Shown one piece after another: positions 9,461 to 18,963 of a stretch of 64,000 nucleotides of DNA; the stretch's first letter is position 1; each line of letters opens with the position of its first letter. The notes under the pieces were generated by a model that was not told the DNA's origin, made no database searches, and saw only the letters and a list, made by a program, of their open reading frames with translations. The DNA comes from Chromatiaceae bacterium. GTDB lineage: Bacteria > Pseudomonadota > Gammaproteobacteria > Chromatiales > Chromatiaceae. The position numbers and the translations under genes were made by a program. The DNA lies in the NCBI GenBank assembly GCA_027078745.1, contig JALWWO010000004.1:1-64000 (forward strand), in the 5' to 3' direction.

Positions 9461-10237
9461 ATGAGATTAGGCACCTTCCTGCTCGCTGTCGCAGCGTTGA
9501 GCCTCGTGCAGGCCCAGGAAACTGCTGTGCCCCTGAAGCCGGGCAGCCCCCATGGGAGCACCTATCATCCCCATCAAGCTTTGGATCCGGAAACCCAGAT
9601 TCAAATCGCCCTGCAACACCAGGCTGCGGGCAGAGTCCAGGAAGCCCTGCATGCCCTCAGCCAGGCGGGGGATCTGTATCCCAACTACGGCCGCATTTTC
9701 GCCGTGCGGGGCAGCCTGCGCTTGGAACAGGGGCACATCGCCCAGGCGTTGGCGGATCTGGAACGCGCGCTCCAGCTCGATCCTGAGGATGTGGAAGCCC
9801 TCACCAATCGCGCCCAGGCCTACCGCCGGTTCGGGCGCACGGATCAAGCGTTGAAAGATCTGGATCGGGCCATCGCCCTGAATCCTGATCTCCTCGCCGC
9901 CCGCTTCAATCGGGGGGTACTGCGCTATGAAGCGCAAGATTATGCGGGCGCACTGGAAGAATTCGATGCTTGCATTGTCCTGGATCCCCATCTCCCCGCC
10001 CCCTATTTCAATCGGGCGGTGGTACAGGATGCCTTGGGCCATCGGGAAGCGGCGATTCAGGACCTGGAACGGTTCCTTCGGATTTCCAAGGAAAAAAACC
10101 TGGAATCAACAGGCGGGAGCCTTGTTAAAGGCTTGGAAAAATCCCGATGCAAAACCGGAACCCCTGCCCCCTTCTCCCCATTGAAGGTTCATCCATGTCT
10201 AGGATTTTGTGCCTCGTTCTTCTCCTGTTTTCCCTAA
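9461..10237 (+). CDS. Exported TPR protein, probably frameshifted near its C-terminus
   Basis: Signal peptide MRLGTFLLAVAALSLVQAQ, then four or five tetratricopeptide repeats (for example LRLEQGHIAQALADLERALQ, QAYRRFGRTDQALKDLDRAI, VLRYEAQDYAGALEEFDACI, VQDALGHREAAIQDLERFL). The ATG at 9461 follows GGAAG. After ...RISKEK the frame passes a run of seven A (10092-10098) and becomes unlike a TPR protein (Cys- and Pro-rich, running into the next gene). Moving to the +1 frame there gives TWNQQAGALLKAWKNPDAK and a stop at 10184, 10 nt before the next start. A homopolymer indel, real or from sequencing, is the simplest reading. It probably scaffolds a periplasmic complex; a link to the cytochrome is inference only. 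Confidence 0.8.
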   Translation: MRLGTFLLAVAALSLVQAQETAVPLKPGSPHGSTYHPHQALDPETQIQIALQHQAAGRVQEALHALSQAGDLYPNYGRIFAVRGSLRLEQGHIAQALADLERALQLDPEDVEALTNRAQAYRRFGRTDQALKDLDRAIALNPDLLAARFNRGVLRYEAQDYAGALEEFDACIVLDPHLPAPYFNRAVVQDALGHREAAIQDLERFLRISKEKNLESTGGSLVKGLEKSRCKTGTPAPFSPLKVHPCLGFCASFFSCFP

Positions 10238-10800
10238 CGGTCTTCAGTGCGGAACCCCCGCGTTTTGCAATCTTGTTGCAGGAAGCGGGTCTGGTGCTGC
10301 GACCGATCCCTGACGCAACGCCCGTTGCCGTGCGGGATAATCCCCTGTTTCCCTATGATTACGCGTTGGACTGCGGGGAAGAATTGGAGATCTTCTATAT
10401 GGTCCGTCCCTTGGCTCGGATGCGCATCGACTACGAAGACCCCCACAACGCAGCGCCCGATCCCAACCATCTTTTCCCCCTGCTCTTTCAATCTCTGGTT
10501 GGTTTGCTTTCCGGTGGGAACTATAGCCCGAGTCGGGAATATCCCCCGGCCCAGGCGCGGGAAAAATTCCGAGCGGATTGGGCCGCAGCAGCGGTGTTCG
10601 ACCTGGCACCGGACTTTCCCAGCGACCATTCTCAAGCGCTGCTCATCGCCCTGCACAAGAATCAGCGGGGGGACGCCTATATGCTCTTTCTCTTCGACGA
10701 CTATTCAGCAGTGAAGGCATGCATACAACAGGGGCTCAACAGCCTAGCCTTTCGCACTGAACCGAAGGCCCAGCAGGATCAGGAGACAGGCCAGCCCTAA
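10195..10800 (+). CDS. Hypothetical exported protein
   Basis: 201 residues. A Sec signal peptide (MSRILCLVLLLFSLTVFSAE) precedes a globular domain rich in aromatic and acidic residues, with no motif I recognise. The ATG at 10195 is preceded by GAAGG at 8-nt spacing; it was preferred over an in-frame ATG at 10147 because it begins the signal peptide. It follows the TPR gene directly and its last 57 nt overlap the convergent lnt gene. Probably co-transcribed with the TPR gene. Confidence 0.7.
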   Translation: MSRILCLVLLLFSLTVFSAEPPRFAILLQEAGLVLRPIPDATPVAVRDNPLFPYDYALDCGEELEIFYMVRPLARMRIDYEDPHNAAPDPNHLFPLLFQSLVGLLSGGNYSPSREYPPAQAREKFRADWAAAAVFDLAPDFPSDHSQALLIALHKNQRGDAYMLFLFDDYSAVKACIQQGLNSLAFRTEPKAQQDQETGQP

Positions 10801-12258
10801 GACCATCCCGTTGCCCCAGCGCACGAAGGGCGTGGCGCCCTTTCGGGGCTGGATCTCTCCCTGCAAACTGCCTCGGGTAAAACTGGGCAAGCGGGCGACT
10901 ATCTGGCCCCGATGGTTCAACAGGGCGGAAATGCCCGTGTTCGTCGCCCGCACCAGCCAGCGGCCGGTTTCCAAGGCCCGCATCCGGGCGATGGCCAGAT
11001 GCTGATGGGGGGCGAGGGAATCCCCGAACCAGGCATCATTGCTCACATTGATGAGATAGCGGGCTTCAGGCAGGGCGGGAAGCAGCTCGGCGGGAAACGC
11101 ATCCTCATAACAGATGGAAACGCCCACGCGCTGTGCGCCCACCCGCAGCAGGGGGCGTTCCGCCGCTCCCGGGCTGAAATCCGACATGGGCACGGAAAAG
11201 GCTTTTGCTAAGGGACCGAGCCAAGCCTTGAACGGGGTGAACTCCCCAAAGGGGACCAGATGCCGCTTGGCGTAGCGTTCCCAGGTGCGCAGGCTCAGCA
11301 ATCCATTGTAATAGCGCCCTTGTTCCTGATCCAAGAAGGGAATGCCGATGACCAGATCGGCCTTTTGGGCTAGAGCTTCCCGCCGCAGGGGTTCGAGGAA
11401 GGGCTCGCGCACGCGAGAGAGAAAGTCGGGAATGGCGGTTTCCGGCCAAACGATCACTTGACTGCCATAGCTCGCTCGGGTCAGTTCCACATAGGTGCGC
11501 AGGATGGAAGCCTTCGCTTCCGGTTTCCACTTGATGGCGGGCTGGCTGTTGCCTTGCAACAGCGCCACCCGCAGGGGCGGGCCCTCAGGCTGCGTCCAAT
11601 CCCATCGTGCTAAGAGCGGACCACCTAGCCAAAGGCTCCCCAGGACGAGCGCAACCAGAAAGCGCGGCTTGGGCTGCTGTACCTGAAAAAGGGTCCAGAG
11701 CAGACCGGCGGACAAGGCCAGAAGCAGGCTGAGGCCGTAGACCCCTAAGACCGGCGCGAAGCCGGCTAAAGGTCCGTCGATCTGCGTGTCGCCCCCGTTG
11801 AGCCAAGGAAAACCGGTGAACCACCAGCCCCGCACCCATTCCCAGAGCACCCAGAGCCCGGGGAAGAAGCAGAGCGCCCCGATTAGCGGGCGCTTGCTCG
11901 ACAACCAAGCGGTGGTCGCCCCCAATCCCCCGTAGTACAGGGCCATGGCCAGGAGAAAGAGGACCATCAGCCCGGAAGCTGCCCAAGGGGGCAGATTGCC
12001 GAATTCGTTGAGACTGATGCGGATCCAACTGACTCCGAAGCCCAACAGCCCCAGGCCAAAGGCCCAGCCCAGCAGAAAACCCTGACCCGGGGAACAGCCC
12101 TGTAATCGGTGGTAGAGCCAGACCAGGGAGAGGAGAAAAAAGGGCCAGTATCCGAAGGGGGCAAAAGCCAGAACCCCCAAGCCGCCGGCGAGAAAACCGC
12201 TGAGCCAATGAGCGGCAGGCCGAGAAAACAAGGTGCGCAGCGGTTCTAATCGATGCAT
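10744..12258 (-). CDS. lnt: Apolipoprotein N-acyltransferase
   Basis: 504-residue inner-membrane enzyme that adds the third acyl chain to lipoproteins from a phospholipid donor. An N-terminal set of six or seven transmembrane helices is followed by a nitrilase-fold domain. Catalytic Glu is E273 (VWPETAIPDF), the Lys lies in the YAKRHLVPFGEF segment, and the nucleophile is C383 (VSICYEDAF). A last hydrophobic helix (GNGMVLGLACLLILLGL) anchors the C-terminus. In many gammaproteobacteria lnt follows corC/ybeX; here it is alone and converges with the exported protein gene. Confidence 0.95.
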   Translation of the reverse strand: MHRLEPLRTLFSRPAAHWLSGFLAGGLGVLAFAPFGYWPFFLLSLVWLYHRLQGCSPGQGFLLGWAFGLGLLGFGVSWIRISLNEFGNLPPWAASGLMVLFLLAMALYYGGLGATTAWLSSKRPLIGALCFFPGLWVLWEWVRGWWFTGFPWLNGGDTQIDGPLAGFAPVLGVYGLSLLLALSAGLLWTLFQVQQPKPRFLVALVLGSLWLGGPLLARWDWTQPEGPPLRVALLQGNSQPAIKWKPEAKASILRTYVELTRASYGSQVIVWPETAIPDFLSRVREPFLEPLRREALAQKADLVIGIPFLDQEQGRYYNGLLSLRTWERYAKRHLVPFGEFTPFKAWLGPLAKAFSVPMSDFSPGAAERPLLRVGAQRVGVSICYEDAFPAELLPALPEARYLINVSNDAWFGDSLAPHQHLAIARMRALETGRWLVRATNTGISALLNHRGQIVARLPSFTRGSLQGEIQPRKGATPFVRWGNGMVLGLACLLILLGLRFSAKG

Positions 12259-12334
12259 AGCGGCTTGCCCTTATCCCAGGGCTGCACTATGTTTCTCGGT
12301 AATCATTTCGTAAGAAATCGGAAGGAAACACTCC

Positions 12335-12805
12335 GTGAAAGCGCATCCGATTCTAGCACCAGTGGATTTTTCCCCCCATTCAGAGAGGGCTTTGGAAACA
12401 GCTTTGCGCTTCGCCCGCTGTTTCCAACAACCCTTGCTGGTGCTCCATGTCATCCATGATCCCAACGAGATGCCCGGTTACTACAGCCGCGCCTTCAAGA
12501 AGAAACGACTGTTGCACATCGAAGACGCGGCGGCGGAGATGTTCGATGGGTTTCTGCAAACCTTTCAGCAGGACCGCAAAACCCATTTCCAAAAGCTGCG
12601 TTGGGAACGTTTGCTCGTGAAAGGATTGCCGGCCCAGCGCATTTTGGAAGTCGCGGATCGACATCGGGTTTCCATGATCGTCTTGGGTAGCCGAGGACTC
12701 ACCGGTTTGCCCCATCTCTTCCTCGGCTCGGTGGCGGAACGGGTGATGCAGAGTGCCCTGGTACCGGTCACCGTGGTGAAAGCCGCCCCTGCTAAGATCG
12801 ATTGA
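12335..12805 (+). CDS. Universal stress protein (UspA family)
   Basis: 156 residues, cytoplasmic, single Usp domain. It begins PILAPVDFSPHSERAL and ends with the ATP-binding pattern G-2X-G-9X-GS seen in GSRGLTGLPHLFLGSVAERV, so this is the ATP-binding type. The start is GTG at 12335, preceded by GGAAGG. The Na/Pi cotransporter start follows 14 nt after its stop, so the two are probably co-transcribed. Confidence 0.9.
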   Translation: MKAHPILAPVDFSPHSERALETALRFARCFQQPLLVLHVIHDPNEMPGYYSRAFKKKRLLHIEDAAAEMFDGFLQTFQQDRKTHFQKLRWERLLVKGLPAQRILEVADRHRVSMIVLGSRGLTGLPHLFLGSVAERVMQSALVPVTVVKAAPAKID

Positions 12806-12819
12806 TACAGAGGTTTGCC

Positions 12820-14607
12820 ATGCAGCCCAACCGCCGGTTCGCTTCTCTCCCCACCCTCTGGACTCTCTGCCTGGGCATCCTGCTGATGGGCGGCATGGAG
12901 TTCGCCCTCGCCACCTCAGACCCGCCGGAAACCGGCATCGCCTGGGGCAACATGACCATGGGCCTGCTCGGGGGGTTGGCTCTCTTCCTGTTCGGCATGG
13001 AACAGATGTCCGATGCCCTCAAGGCGGTGGCCGGGGAACGCATGAAGGACATTCTCGCCCGCCTCACCACCAATCGGTTCATGGGGGCGATCACCGGCGC
13101 CTTTGTGACCGCCGTCATTCAATCCTCTTCTGTGACCACTGTGTTGGTGGTGGGCTTCATCACTGCCGGCCTCCTATCTCTGGCTCAGTCCGTGGGGGTC
13201 ATCATGGGGGCCAACATCGGCACCACCATCACTGCGCAGATCGTGGCCTTCAAGGTAACCAAAGCAGCCTTGCTCATGATCGCCTTGGGCTTCGCCCTGC
13301 TCTTCATGGGAAAGAAGGAGCGCACGCGGCAGTATGGGGCCATGGTGATGGGGTTGGGCCTGGTCTTCTTCGGTATGAGCGTCATGAGCGATGCCATGAA
13401 GCCCTTGCGGAGCTATGAACCCTTTCTCGAACTCATGACCACCATGGAAAAACCCCTCGTGGGCATCCTGGTGGCCGCCGCCTTCACCGCCCTCGTTCAA
13501 TCTTCCTCCGCCACCACAGGCATTGTGATCGTCATGGCGAGCCAGGGTTTGATCTCCCTGCCGACGGGCATCGCCCTGATCTTCGGGGCCAACATCGGCA
13601 CCTGTGTCACCGCCCTGCTGGCGGCCATCGGCAAGCCGCGGGAAGCAGTGCGGGCCGCCTTGGTCCATGTGCTCTTCAATGTGGCGGGGGTGTTGCTCTG
13701 GGTGGGGTTCATCGATCAGCTAGCGGCTTTAGTGCAATGGCTCTCCCCCAAGCATCCGGAACTGACGGGCCAGGCGCGTCTGGCGGCGGAGGTACCCCGC
13801 CAGATCGCCAACGCCCACACTTTATTTAATGTCGCCAATACTTTGCTCTTCATCGGCTTCACCACCCAGCTCGCCCGACTGGTGGAATGGTTGGTACCGG
13901 ATCGTCCCCTGGAGGAAGAAGAAACCGCCATCCGGCCTAAGTACTTGGAAGAAGAATTGTTGGCAACCCCTTCCCTCGCCCTGGATCGGGTTCGGTTGGA
14001 AGTGCTGCACATGGGGGAGCACATCCAGCACATGCTCGCCCGCATCCTGCCCGCCATCCTCGCCAAGCGTCGGGAAGAATTGGATCAGATCGCGCGGATG
14101 GACGATACGGTAGATCGGCTCTACACTCAGATCATCCAGTATTTAGGCAAGCTCGGCAGGCTTCCTCTCACGGAAGCCCAGACCGAGGAAATGATCCGGC
14201 TCATGGAAGCGGTCAACAATCTGGAGAACATCGGGGACATTATCGAGACCAATTTAGTGGTCCTGGGGCATACTGGTATCGATCAGGGGATCGAACTGGA
14301 CGAACCCGCCCAAGCGATGCTCCGGGATTTCCACAAAGCGGTGGATCGGGCGGTGGGAGCCGCCATTCAAGCCGTATCCCAGAAGAACCGGCAGGCGGCT
14401 CAACTCGTGATCGACATGAAACAGGAGATTCAGGGAATTGCGGACTCTGCGGCCTTATCCCAGGCCCAACGGCTGGTGATGGAAAAGCCAGATGCGATCC
14501 GCGCCTACGCCGCCCAGGTGGACCTCTTGGAAAAGCTCAAGCGCATTTATTACTTCGCCAAACGCATGGCGAAATCTGTGCAAGGCACTGTGGAACCCTC
14601 CGCCTAA
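12820..14607 (+). CDS. Na/Pi cotransporter family protein with PhoU-like C-terminal domain
   Basis: 595 residues from the ATG at 12820. Signal-like first helix, then two inverted Na/Pi-cotransporter II repeats, each with the hallmark QSSS motif (IQSSSVTTVLVVGF and VQSSSATTGIVIVMA). From about residue 390 the protein is helical and soluble (LHMGEHIQHMLARI ... RLMEAVNNLENIGDIIETNL), as in PhoU. It probably imports phosphate with sodium, with the PhoU-like domain regulating flux. Its stop overlaps the convergent ABC transporter stop by 4 nt. Confidence 0.9.
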   Translation: MQPNRRFASLPTLWTLCLGILLMGGMEFALATSDPPETGIAWGNMTMGLLGGLALFLFGMEQMSDALKAVAGERMKDILARLTTNRFMGAITGAFVTAVIQSSSVTTVLVVGFITAGLLSLAQSVGVIMGANIGTTITAQIVAFKVTKAALLMIALGFALLFMGKKERTRQYGAMVMGLGLVFFGMSVMSDAMKPLRSYEPFLELMTTMEKPLVGILVAAAFTALVQSSSATTGIVIVMASQGLISLPTGIALIFGANIGTCVTALLAAIGKPREAVRAALVHVLFNVAGVLLWVGFIDQLAALVQWLSPKHPELTGQARLAAEVPRQIANAHTLFNVANTLLFIGFTTQLARLVEWLVPDRPLEEEETAIRPKYLEEELLATPSLALDRVRLEVLHMGEHIQHMLARILPAILAKRREELDQIARMDDTVDRLYTQIIQYLGKLGRLPLTEAQTEEMIRLMEAVNNLENIGDIIETNLVVLGHTGIDQGIELDEPAQAMLRDFHKAVDRAVGAAIQAVSQKNRQAAQLVIDMKQEIQGIADSAALSQAQRLVMEKPDAIRAYAAQVDLLEKLKRIYYFAKRMAKSVQGTVEPSA

Positions 14608-16415
14608 GTTCTGCTCTTCTGATGGGCATAGAGGCTGGCATAGAGCCCTCGTTGTGCCAAGAGGGTTTCATGATCGCCGGATTCCACGATGCGCCCATCT
14701 TCGAAGACCAACACCCGATCCGCCTGCCGCACAGCGCTCAGGCGGTGAGCGATGATGATGGTGGTCTTGCCCGCCAGGAATTGCTGCAAGGCCCGATGCA
14801 ATCGGGCTTCCGTCTCCGCATCCAGGGCTGAAGTGGCTTCATCCAGGATGATGACCTTGGGATCCGCCAGCACCAACCGCGCGATGGCCAGCCGTTGGCG
14901 CTGACCACCGGAGAGCCGGATGCCCGTGCGCCCGATCTGGGTGTCCAGCCCCTGGGGCAGGGCTTCGACCGTTTCCCGAAGCTGAGCGATCTCCAAGGCT
15001 TCCCAAAGGCGCGATTCCGGGAGATCCAGGCCCAAGCTGAGGTTCATGCGGATGGAATCATTGAACAGGGCGGGATGCTGCAACACCATGGCCACCTGAT
15101 CCCGCACCACCTCCAAGCCGATCTCCTCGATGGGCACCCCGTCGAAGCAGATCCGGCCGGAATCCGCGGGATAGAGTCCGATGAGCACCTGGGCTAAGGT
15201 GGTCTTTCCGCCCCCGCTGGCGCCCACGAACGCCACCTTTTCCCCCGCTGCGATCTGTAAGGAGATCCCGTTGAGAACCGGCCCCTCCCCATAGGAAAAG
15301 CACAGGTTTTCCAGCGCTATGGACACTGTGGGCTTCCCCTGGAAGGGATTCTTCCGATGGGGGTATTGGGGTTCCAAGCGCAGGGTTAGCAACTGATTGA
15401 TGCGCCCGAGGGCGGCGGTAGCGCTGTGGAAGGCATATTGCATGCCCAGGATTTCCTGCACAGGGCCCATCATGAACCAAAGATAGGCAAATACCGCGAG
15501 CATCTCCCCGATACTCAGATGGGAGAAGAGGACCATGAACATGCTCAGGGCCCGGAAGACATCGAAGCCTAGGATGAACACAGTGAAGGAAAGCCGCCCG
15601 CCGGCATCGCTTTTCCAAGCGTGGGTGCTGGACAAGACGCGGATCTCGTCCGCCTTGCGGATCAAGCGCCCCAGATAAAACCGATCCCGATTGCTGGCGC
15701 GGATCTGCTGGATCGCATTCAGGGTCTCGGCCAGCAGCTCTTGGAACCCCTCATAGGCTTGGTTCTCCCGTCGTTTCATCTCCTTGACCCGACGCCCCAA
15801 CCAGGTGGTCACATAGATCACCAGGGGATTGAGGAAGAGAATGAACAGGGCGAGCTGCCAATGCATCCAGAGCAGCACCAAGGCGGTGCCCAGGATCGAC
15901 AGGACGGACACCAAAAACTTGGCGGTGGCACTGCCCAAGAATTGGTCGATGGTGTCCAGATCCGTCACCAGATGGGAAGCCACCTTGCCGCTGCCGAGCG
16001 TTTCAAACTCCGCCATGGAAACCCGCTGCAACCGCTGCAAGAGATCCCGCCGGATGTGAAAGATCACATCCTTGGAAATCAGGGTGAACTGGCGCGTCTG
16101 CCAAACCCCTAGGGCCAGGCTGAGCAGGCGCAGGAATAGGGTGAGCAAGAGCATCGCGAGGATATAGAGCACAGGACCTTGCCAGCTTTCGGGAAAAAGC
16201 TGCTGCATAAGAGCGACGGCGGGGCCGGGCTGATTCAACAGCACCTCATCCACCAGGATGGGAATGAGCAGGGGCACGGGCACGCTGACCAGTGCCCCCA
16301 AGATCGCGATGAGATTGGCCAGCACCACCGCCCGTCGATGGTCGAGGACCCGGTGCATGAGTTCCGACCAGCGATAGGGCTGGCTGCGGAGTTCAAGGGC
16401 TTGTTTTTCCTGCAA
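14604..16415 (-). CDS. ABC transporter, fused permease and ATPase (MsbA/lipid-exporter type)
   Basis: 603 residues. Six-helix exporter transmembrane domain followed by a nucleotide-binding domain with Walker A GASGGGKTT, signature LSGGQRQRLAIARL and Walker B VIILDEATSALD. The start is taken as TTG at 16415, preceded by AAAAAGGAAA at about 8 nt; the upstream in-frame ATGs lie on the divergent tolC promoter and give a non-membrane basic tail. Together with the divergent tolC family gene it may form an export pair, but no membrane-fusion protein gene is present. Substrate unknown; a half-transporter that dimerises. Confidence 0.88.
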   Translation of the reverse strand: MQEKQALELRSQPYRWSELMHRVLDHRRAVVLANLIAILGALVSVPVPLLIPILVDEVLLNQPGPAVALMQQLFPESWQGPVLYILAMLLLTLFLRLLSLALGVWQTRQFTLISKDVIFHIRRDLLQRLQRVSMAEFETLGSGKVASHLVTDLDTIDQFLGSATAKFLVSVLSILGTALVLLWMHWQLALFILFLNPLVIYVTTWLGRRVKEMKRRENQAYEGFQELLAETLNAIQQIRASNRDRFYLGRLIRKADEIRVLSSTHAWKSDAGGRLSFTVFILGFDVFRALSMFMVLFSHLSIGEMLAVFAYLWFMMGPVQEILGMQYAFHSATAALGRINQLLTLRLEPQYPHRKNPFQGKPTVSIALENLCFSYGEGPVLNGISLQIAAGEKVAFVGASGGGKTTLAQVLIGLYPADSGRICFDGVPIEEIGLEVVRDQVAMVLQHPALFNDSIRMNLSLGLDLPESRLWEALEIAQLRETVEALPQGLDTQIGRTGIRLSGGQRQRLAIARLVLADPKVIILDEATSALDAETEARLHRALQQFLAGKTTIIIAHRLSAVRQADRVLVFEDGRIVESGDHETLLAQRGLYASLYAHQKSRT

Positions 16416-16447
16416 GGTCTGTTTCCTTTTTTTACAATTCGTTAGGT

Positions 16448-16477
16448 TTGCTTGTCTTCCCTTGGCCTGCCTATAAT
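16448..16477 (+). promoter_or_regulatory. Predicted sigma-70 promoter of the tolC family gene
   Basis: -35 TTGCTT (16448-16453) and a perfect -10 TATAAT (16472-16477), 18-nt spacing, 42 nt before the tolC-type start. It may also drive aroC and the MFS gene, which follow closely. Confidence 0.6.
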
Positions 16478-16518
16478 TCGCCCGAAGATTTCCTTCTGCT
16501 GCACTAGGAATCTGTGCC

Positions 16519-17868
16519 ATGAAAAAACTCGTCTGGTGTTTCGGATGCCTCGGACTTTTCTGCATCCAGCTGAGCTTTGCCGAGGATCTCCTCCAAGTCT
16601 ATGATTTAGCGGTGCAGAACGATCCCGAGCTCAAGGAAGCGGAACAAACGCTCTACGCAACGCGAGAAGCCAAGCCCCAAGCCCTGTCCCTCTTGCTGCC
16701 CAACCTATCCGTGCAAGGGGATCTGACCTACCAGAACAGCCGAGTCACTGAGAACGATTTACTGGGCGGCGGTGCTTTCCGCAGCAACGACAGCTACACC
16801 ACCAGGAGTTTGACCGCAAGCCTCTCTCAGCCCATCTACAACCGGAAGCGTTGGATCAGCTTTCAGCAGGCAGATCACACCATCGCCCAGGCGGAAGCTC
16901 AGTATCGGGACAGCGAGATCGAACTCATGGTGCGCACCACCAAGGCCTATTTCAATGTGCTGCGCCTGGCGGATGCGGTGCGGGTCCAAGAATCCCTGAA
17001 GCGCGCCAATGCCCGGCAGTTGGAACAGTCCAAGCAGCGCTTCGAAGTGGGGCTGGTGGCCATCACGGATGTGCACGAAAGCCAAGCCGCCTATGACCGT
17101 TCCCGCGCCAATCTCATCAGTGCCAAGAACGATCTTGACAACGCCTGGGAAGCCCTGCGCCGCATCATCGGCCCAATCTCCATTCCCCTCGCGCGCCTGG
17201 GGGACAAGCTTCCCCTCTCTCCACCGGAACCCAACGACATGGATCAATGGGTGAAGAGCGCCCTGAAGAACAACTATGCCATCCTCGCCGCCCAAGAAGC
17301 GGTGGCCTCCGCCAAGCAGCAGATCGAGATCGAGCGATCTGGCCATTATCCCACCCTGAACCTTTCAGCGGGTTACGATCTAGCCCGCAGCGATGGGGAA
17401 TTCGGCACGGATCGGGACACGGCCTTCGTGGGGCTTACCTTGAATCTACCGATCTATCAGGGAGGGGCGGTGACCTCCCGCACCCGTCAGGCAGGCTATA
17501 ACCTGAGCGCTGCCCAGCAGCGGCTGGATCAAGTGCGCCGTCAGGTGGTGGAGGGCGTGAAAAACGCCTTTCGGGGCATCTTGTCCAGCATCAGTGATGT
17601 GAAAGCCCGTCATGCAGCAGTCATCTCCGCCCGCAGCGCCCTGGATTCCACCCAGGCGGGCTTAGAGGTGGGCACCCGCACCCAAGTGGATGTGCTCAAC
17701 GCCCAACGCAATCTCTATCAAGCGGAGTTCGATTATCTCAGCGCCCGCTACGATTACATCATCAATGGGATTTTGCTCCATCAAGCTACCAGCACCCTGA
17801 CCCGAGAGATCCTCGCCAAGGGCAATGCCTGGCTGAATCCCAAGGATCTGGTGCCCCCGCCCCTGTAA
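16519..17868 (+). CDS. tolC: TolC family outer membrane efflux protein
   Basis: 449 residues with a signal peptide ([22 protein letters not shown]). The two-fold repeated helical-hairpin and beta-strand layout of TolC is visible: [20 protein letters not shown] at the start, [10 protein letters not shown]-like and [11 protein letters not shown] strands, and repeated [20 protein letters not shown]. It forms the trimeric outer-membrane channel of type I secretion and efflux pumps. aroC starts 2 nt after its stop, so translation may be coupled. Confidence 0.92.
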   Translation: MKKLVWCFGCLGLFCIQLSFAEDLLQVYDLAVQNDPELKEAEQTLYATREAKPQALSLLLPNLSVQGDLTYQNSRVTENDLLGGGAFRSNDSYTTRSLTASLSQPIYNRKRWISFQQADHTIAQAEAQYRDSEIELMVRTTKAYFNVLRLADAVRVQESLKRANARQLEQSKQRFEVGLVAITDVHESQAAYDRSRANLISAKNDLDNAWEALRRIIGPISIPLARLGDKLPLSPPEPNDMDQWVKSALKNNYAILAAQEAVASAKQQIEIERSGHYPTLNLSAGYDLARSDGEFGTDRDTAFVGLTLNLPIYQGGAVTSRTRQAGYNLSAAQQRLDQVRRQVVEGVKNAFRGILSSISDVKARHAAVISARSALDSTQAGLEVGTRTQVDVLNAQRNLYQAEFDYLSARYDYIINGILLHQATSTLTREILAKGNAWLNPKDLVPPPL

Positions 17869-17870
17869 TT

Positions 17871-18959
17871 ATGTCCGGTAACAGTTTCGGCAAGCTCTTC
17901 GTGCTCACCACCTTCGGGGAAAGCCACGGGCCCGCTATCGGCGGCATCGTAGACGGCTGTCCGCCAGGCTTGGCGCTGGAAGCGGCGGATCTCCAGAAGG
18001 AGTTGAACCGGCGGCGGCCTGGACAGTCCAGACACACCACCCAACGCCGAGAGCCGGATTTGGTGCAGATCCTTTCCGGCGTGTTTGAGGGTAAGACCAC
18101 GGGCACGCCCATCGGTCTGCTCATCCAAAACCAAGATCAGCGCTCTAAAGATTATTCAGAGATTGCAGACCGCTTCCGACCGGGCCATGCGGATTACACC
18201 TATACCCAGAAATATGGCCGGCGGGATTATCGGGGCGGCGGTCGTTCTTCGGCGCGGGAAACCGCCGTGCGGGTGGCCGCCGGCGCCATCGCCAAGAAAT
18301 ACCTGCGGGAGCGGCTGGGCATCCAGATCCGCGGTTTTCTCGCCCAGCTCGGCCCCCTGAAATATCAGCAGTTTGACTGGGCGGAGGTGGAACGGAATCC
18401 CTTTTTCTGTCCCGACGCAAGCCTAGTGCCCCAGTTAGAAACCTATATGGATCGACTGCGCAAATCGGGGGATTCCATCGGGGCGGAAGTGCGGGTTGTG
18501 GCCCAGGGGGTGCCGCCGGGCTTGGGAGAACCGGTTTTCGACCGGCTGGACGCGGACATCGCCCAGGCCATGATGAGCATCAATGCGGTCAAAGGGGTGG
18601 CCATCGGCGCCGGTTTCGAGAGCGTTACCCAGCGGGGTAGCGAGCACCGAGACGAGATGACTCCGGAAGGGTTCCTGAGCAACCACGCGGGAGGCGTGCT
18701 GGGGGGCATCTCCAGCGGTCAGGATATTTTGGTGCGCATCGCCCTCAAACCCACTTCGAGCATTCGCCTGCCCGGCCGAACCATCGATCTACAGGGCCGC
18801 GCTGTGGAGATCGTCACCAAGGGGCGCCACGATCCCTGCGTGGGCATCCGCGCCACGCCCATCGCGGAAGCCATGCTGGCCCTGGTGCTCATGGATCACT
18901 GGCTGCGCCATCGAGGACAGAACGGAGAGGTCAGCCCGCCTGCGCCGGTCTTGAGCTGA
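17871..18959 (+). CDS. aroC: Chorismate synthase
   Basis: 362-residue FMN-dependent enzyme converting EPSP to chorismate, the last common step of aromatic amino acid synthesis. Family signatures are clear: [18 protein letters not shown] near residue 17, the [16 protein letters not shown] segment near 117-132, and [17 protein letters not shown] at the C-terminus. It sits between tolC and an MFS gene with spacings of 2 and 4 nt. aroA, the enzyme before it in the pathway, lies far away at 61.3 kb. Confidence 0.97.
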   Translation: MSGNSFGKLFVLTTFGESHGPAIGGIVDGCPPGLALEAADLQKELNRRRPGQSRHTTQRREPDLVQILSGVFEGKTTGTPIGLLIQNQDQRSKDYSEIADRFRPGHADYTYTQKYGRRDYRGGGRSSARETAVRVAAGAIAKKYLRERLGIQIRGFLAQLGPLKYQQFDWAEVERNPFFCPDASLVPQLETYMDRLRKSGDSIGAEVRVVAQGVPPGLGEPVFDRLDADIAQAMMSINAVKGVAIGAGFESVTQRGSEHRDEMTPEGFLSNHAGGVLGGISSGQDILVRIALKPTSSIRLPGRTIDLQGRAVEIVTKGRHDPCVGIRATPIAEAMLALVLMDHWLRHRGQNGEVSPPAPVLS

Positions 18960-18963
18960 ATGC

